Below, in pieces: positions 61,780 to 64,000 of a DNA stretch of 64,000 nucleotides. The stretch is from positions 17,065,763 to 17,129,762 of the forward strand of contig OX463865.1 of assembly GCA_949825065.1 (NCBI GenBank), written 5' to 3'. Position 1 is the first letter of the stretch, and every line of letters starts with the position of its first letter. Source of the stretch: Odontocerum albicorne. Lineage: Eukaryota; Arthropoda; Insecta; Trichoptera; Odontoceridae. The position numbers and the translations under genes are program-made. The notes under the pieces were generated by a model, which was not told the origin of the DNA, did no database searches, and saw only the letters and a list, made by a program, of their open reading frames with translations.

Positions 61780-62766
61780 TAACTCAGAAAGGTAATTTGG
61801 AAAGACATTTTGTATCTTTCCATAGTAATTATCAGTCGGAATATTCGTTACACAGTGATTCAAGAAGTAGTAAAATTAAAGAGTTCAAGTCTATGTTATT
61901 AACACAACACAATGTGTTTAAAATATTTATTTTAAAATCACTTGCAATGACTACCGTATCATTCAAAGTCAGCTATCTTTAAGCAAAAAATGTAAGTCAT
62001 TTTCTGATGGAGAATTATTGTTTATTTATTTATTATTACACATGACAAGAAACATACACAATTTGCGAAAAAAACAACAGGTAATTTGATTTGGACATAC
62101 AATTTTACTGGATTTGGGTTTGTTGCTTTTCATTTGTCGTATCCCCAGTAGTGTATCTCACTGAGGATATTTAGCATGAAAAAATAAATCGATACTTCTT
62201 TCCGATTTTTGATTACACAAAAACAAAACCCCGTTGCACGCTCTCGTCAACCTGACAAACAGTGACACTCAACTACAACTGGAAACATCTTGCGAAATTC
62301 AACTCCTCACACATCATCACTCCAGAAAGACCAAAAATATTCATCCCACAATATACCGCACACAATCATAAGAATAAAAATTAAAATTAAAACAAAAAAA
62401 TATATATACAGAAACACAAATACAAAAACAACGAAAATTAAAACAACAAGAAGAAACCCACCCACACTCACGAGCTCACAGAAATCTTTTCCACTCGTCA
62501 TTCATCCTGAAAGCCCAAGTACTCAAAATCCTGTCGCAATAACAACCACGCTCCGATCGACTGTCTAAATGGGTTTCCTACCTTTACCTTTATTGAAGTC
62601 GGCACGCCATTGTATGTAATGGGAGCCAAATAATTAGTAAAGTAACTTTTCTTGAAATTAACATTATTATTTGTTAATATGTTAAATCTCACGAATTTGA
62701 AAGGCAAATCACGACTTTTTTTAAGTAAAAAGCCAATCGCGACAGCAAACAAGTTGGCCACCCCTG
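61780..62766 (+). mobile_element. hAT transposon H3, N-terminal coding remnant and right terminus, split by family Z
   Basis: From 61780 one frame reads QKGNLERHFVSFHSNYQSEY, then SDSRSSKIKEFKSMLLTQHN, VFKIFILKSLAMTTVSFKVS, and after a frameshift KKCKSFSDGELL to about 62022. This is the end of a BED-type zinc finger ('GNLERHF--H') and the helical region that follows in hAT transposases. Family Z interrupts at 62023-62505. After it, noncoding sequence ends in AAGTTGGCCACCCCTG (62751-62766), a hAT terminus. The catalytic core is missing. Confidence 0.8.
62023..62505 (-). mobile_element. Family Z, longest copy
   Basis: TTTATTTATTTATTATTACA tail, CACAATTTGCGAAAAAAACA, TTTGTCGTATCCCCAGTAGT, CGATACTTCTTTCCGATTTT, CCGTTGCACGCTCTCGTCAA, CATCATCACTCCAGAAAGAC, CACTCACGAGCTCACAGAAA, CTTTTCCACTCGTCATTC. 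Inserted in hAT H3. No protein function evident; a 64-codon hydrophobic minus frame is unconvincing. Confidence 0.8.
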
Positions 62767-62774
62767 TCCTATCC

Positions 62775-62845
62775 TCCGTGGTTGCAGTCCTAAGACTGGT
62801 TTGCAGCAATTTCAACTCTTCTCCTCCATTCCCCCCTGTCCTATA
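62775..62845 (-). mobile_element. LINE-L-like 3' end fragment
   Basis: GTGGTTGCAGTCCTAAGACT, GGTTTGCAGCAATTTCAACT, CCTCCATTCCCCCCTGTCCT duplicates 63027-63090. Confidence 0.65.
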
Positions 62846-63024
62846 GTACTCTTATATTTGAACTGCGGAGGAACCCAAACTGCAGAAGCATATTAAAATT
62901 TAGTTCTTATTAGATAATATACGTTTCGAAGGATATCGGTACTGTTAAATCTTTTTGCCAATATATTAACTAAACCCCAATATTTCAATAATAAATAAAT
63001 AAACATACGTTTTTTTTTTCTTTC

Positions 63025-63385
63025 GTGGTTGCAGTCCTAAGACTGGTTTGCAGCAATTTGAACTCTTCTCCTCCATTCCCCCCTGTCCTGTGCGGCTCTT
63101 TTTAAGTCTGTGTATGTTGAGCAGCGCACGTCCACCAACAGGTCCTCCAGGTACTCTCGGCGTGGGCGTCCCCTAGAGTTTGTCCCCTCGGTCATGCCCT
63201 CCATTATGGCATGCAAGAGGCCCTCTTGTCGTATTATATGCCCGATCCATCTTGCACGCCTTTCGGACAGGATCCTGAGCAGGTGCCTTCCTCCTTCGAT
63301 TCGTTGGAGAACCTCTTCATTTGTGATGCGGTCTCTCCAGGAAATTCCTAATAGTCTTCTATAGGACCACATCTCAAAAGCCTCT
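63025..63385 (-). mobile_element. LINE-L-like C-terminal coding fragment
   Basis: A 111-codon open frame on the minus strand (63372-63037): MWSYRRLLGISWRDRITNEE, then LLRILSERRARWIGHIIRQE, HAIMEGMTEGTNSRGRPRRE and YTDLKRAAQDRGEWRRRVQI. This is the 'YRR-L-I-W-D-ITNEEVL...WIGHIIR...EG---GRGRPR-EY' region of an RTE-like LINE C-terminus with no stops, so relatively recent. Its 3' end (TGCAAACCAGTCTTAGGACT on the minus strand) is duplicated at 62775. Confidence 0.8.
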
Positions 63386-63394
63386 ATTTACGTA

Positions 63395-63969
63395 TATATA
63401 CGTTTATTGCCTATATATACGTTTATTGATAACATATTGTATGAACATATATAATATATAACATATATACAGTACCCGGCGGTAAGTAATACACATCGAG
63501 CTTAACACTTGCCTTACTGTGCTAAAAAAAATGCTAGCCACTGTGCTGGACGCTTAGCGTCCAGTTAAAAATTTATTTTTTAAATTATAAAAATCGTTTT
63601 ATTACATATTAAAACGTTGAATAGTATAATATAGGTGCAAGAAATGAAAAAAATAAGTACATTTGAAGAAATAAAATAAAATATGAGTCCTGGTCACTCG
63701 CTATCTATCACAGGGCGGCAAGTGTTATGAAAGAGACTGTCGGCCATAATCGGCTAACTTAGGCTTTATAGAGCGTCGTCTCTGTCCCTAGAACGCTTGA
63801 CAACGTCTGACAAATCGCGACGGAACACGTGTATGAATGACAGAGATGACGCTCTACGAAGCCGAAGTTAGCCGATTAAGGCCGACAGTCTCTTTCTTAA
63901 GCCCGATGTGTATTACTTGCCGCCGGGTACTGTAACATATACATTCCAAAATTGCATATAACATATCAT
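63395..63969 (-). mobile_element. Family X tail split by a MITE
   Basis: TATATACGTTTATTGATAAC, ATATTGTATGAACATATATA before the MITE and CATATACATTCCAAAATTGC after it reproduce the antisense X tail (compare 51401-51460). Confidence 0.65.
63470..63932. mobile_element. 463-bp MITE with TA target duplication
   Basis: The ends CAGTACCCGGCGGTAAGTAA (63470) and TTACTTGCCGCCGGGTACTG (63913-63932) form inverted repeats of about 36 bp with two mismatches. TA lies outside each end (63468-63469 and 63933-63934). A second, internal inverted pair, AAGAGACTGTCGGCCATAAT (about 63731) against GGCCGACAGTCTCTTTCTTA, continues inward through GGCTAACTT and GAGCGTC, so the right third folds into a long hairpin. 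Noncoding. The TA duplication suggests Tc1/mariner-type mobilisation. Confidence 0.9.
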
Positions 63970-64000
63970 CATAATCATCATCATTGTCAACCAGGGTCGA

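Noticed and set aside
62498..62815. 105-codon minus-strand frame
   Set aside because: It crosses the hAT H3 terminus and unrelated LINE-L tail, so the continuity is accidental.

Overview
The window looks like a gene-poor, AT-rich, repeat-dominated stretch of a eukaryotic nuclear genome, most likely an insect. Evidence: mariner, hAT and Penelope-like elements, several non-LTR retrotransposon tails, tRNA-derived SINEs and (TTAGG)n tracts, the insect telomere motif. No bacterial operon, CRISPR array, rRNA or ordinary host gene is recognisable. The only host-derived coding sequence identified is a truncated histone H4 5' end (about 19.9 kb). I use working labels for repeat families: LINE-N, LINE-Y, LINE-L, LINE-J, RTE-like, SINE-A, SINE-B, X, Z, PLE-1, PLE-2, H1-H3.

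Layout: 0-1.35 kb, old LINE pieces and a SINE-A. 1.78-10.3 kb, two satellites: four units of about 170 bp, then about 24 monomers of about 325 bp with higher-order structure. 10.3-12.8 kb, a Penelope-like fragment with a GIY-YIG endonuclease, an RTE-like tail and a solo-LTR-like copy. 13-18 kb, a deleted DDE element, an apparently intact 1287-bp mariner nested in family X, and minisatellites. 18-24.8 kb, a partly inverted 24-bp array, LINE tails, the H4 fragment, SINE-B, a 98-bp array and three units carrying TTAGG. 25-35 kb, LINE and SINE debris, a 129-bp satellite and a long (TA)n. 35-45 kb, two RTE-like insertions with clear target-site duplications, hAT and mariner remnants, and a very AT-rich segment. 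45-51 kb, a minisatellite holding a second LTR, mariner and LINE fragments, and a 43-bp array grown from a Penelope terminus. 52-64 kb, a second copy of the deleted DDE element, a decayed mariner, hAT remnants with 86-bp and 76-bp arrays, MITEs, a second Penelope family and a SINE.

How the parts relate: the only complete gene-like unit is the mariner transposase (14567-15607, minus) with 31-bp identical inverted ends and TA duplications. SINE-A and LINE-N share their last 50 or so bases, as expected if the SINE uses the LINE's reverse transcriptase. PLE-1 termini recur at least eight times, often as inverted pairs, and carry a hammerhead-ribozyme-like core. Many insertions are nested, so relative ages can be read: Z in the 325-bp satellite, Z and mariner in X, hAT beside mariner-2, PLE-1 in LINE-N and LINE-N in PLE-1. 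Several tandem arrays arose inside transposon sequence.

Limits: all similarities were judged by eye. Clade names for LINEs are approximate and boundaries of decayed copies are good to about 10-20 bp.
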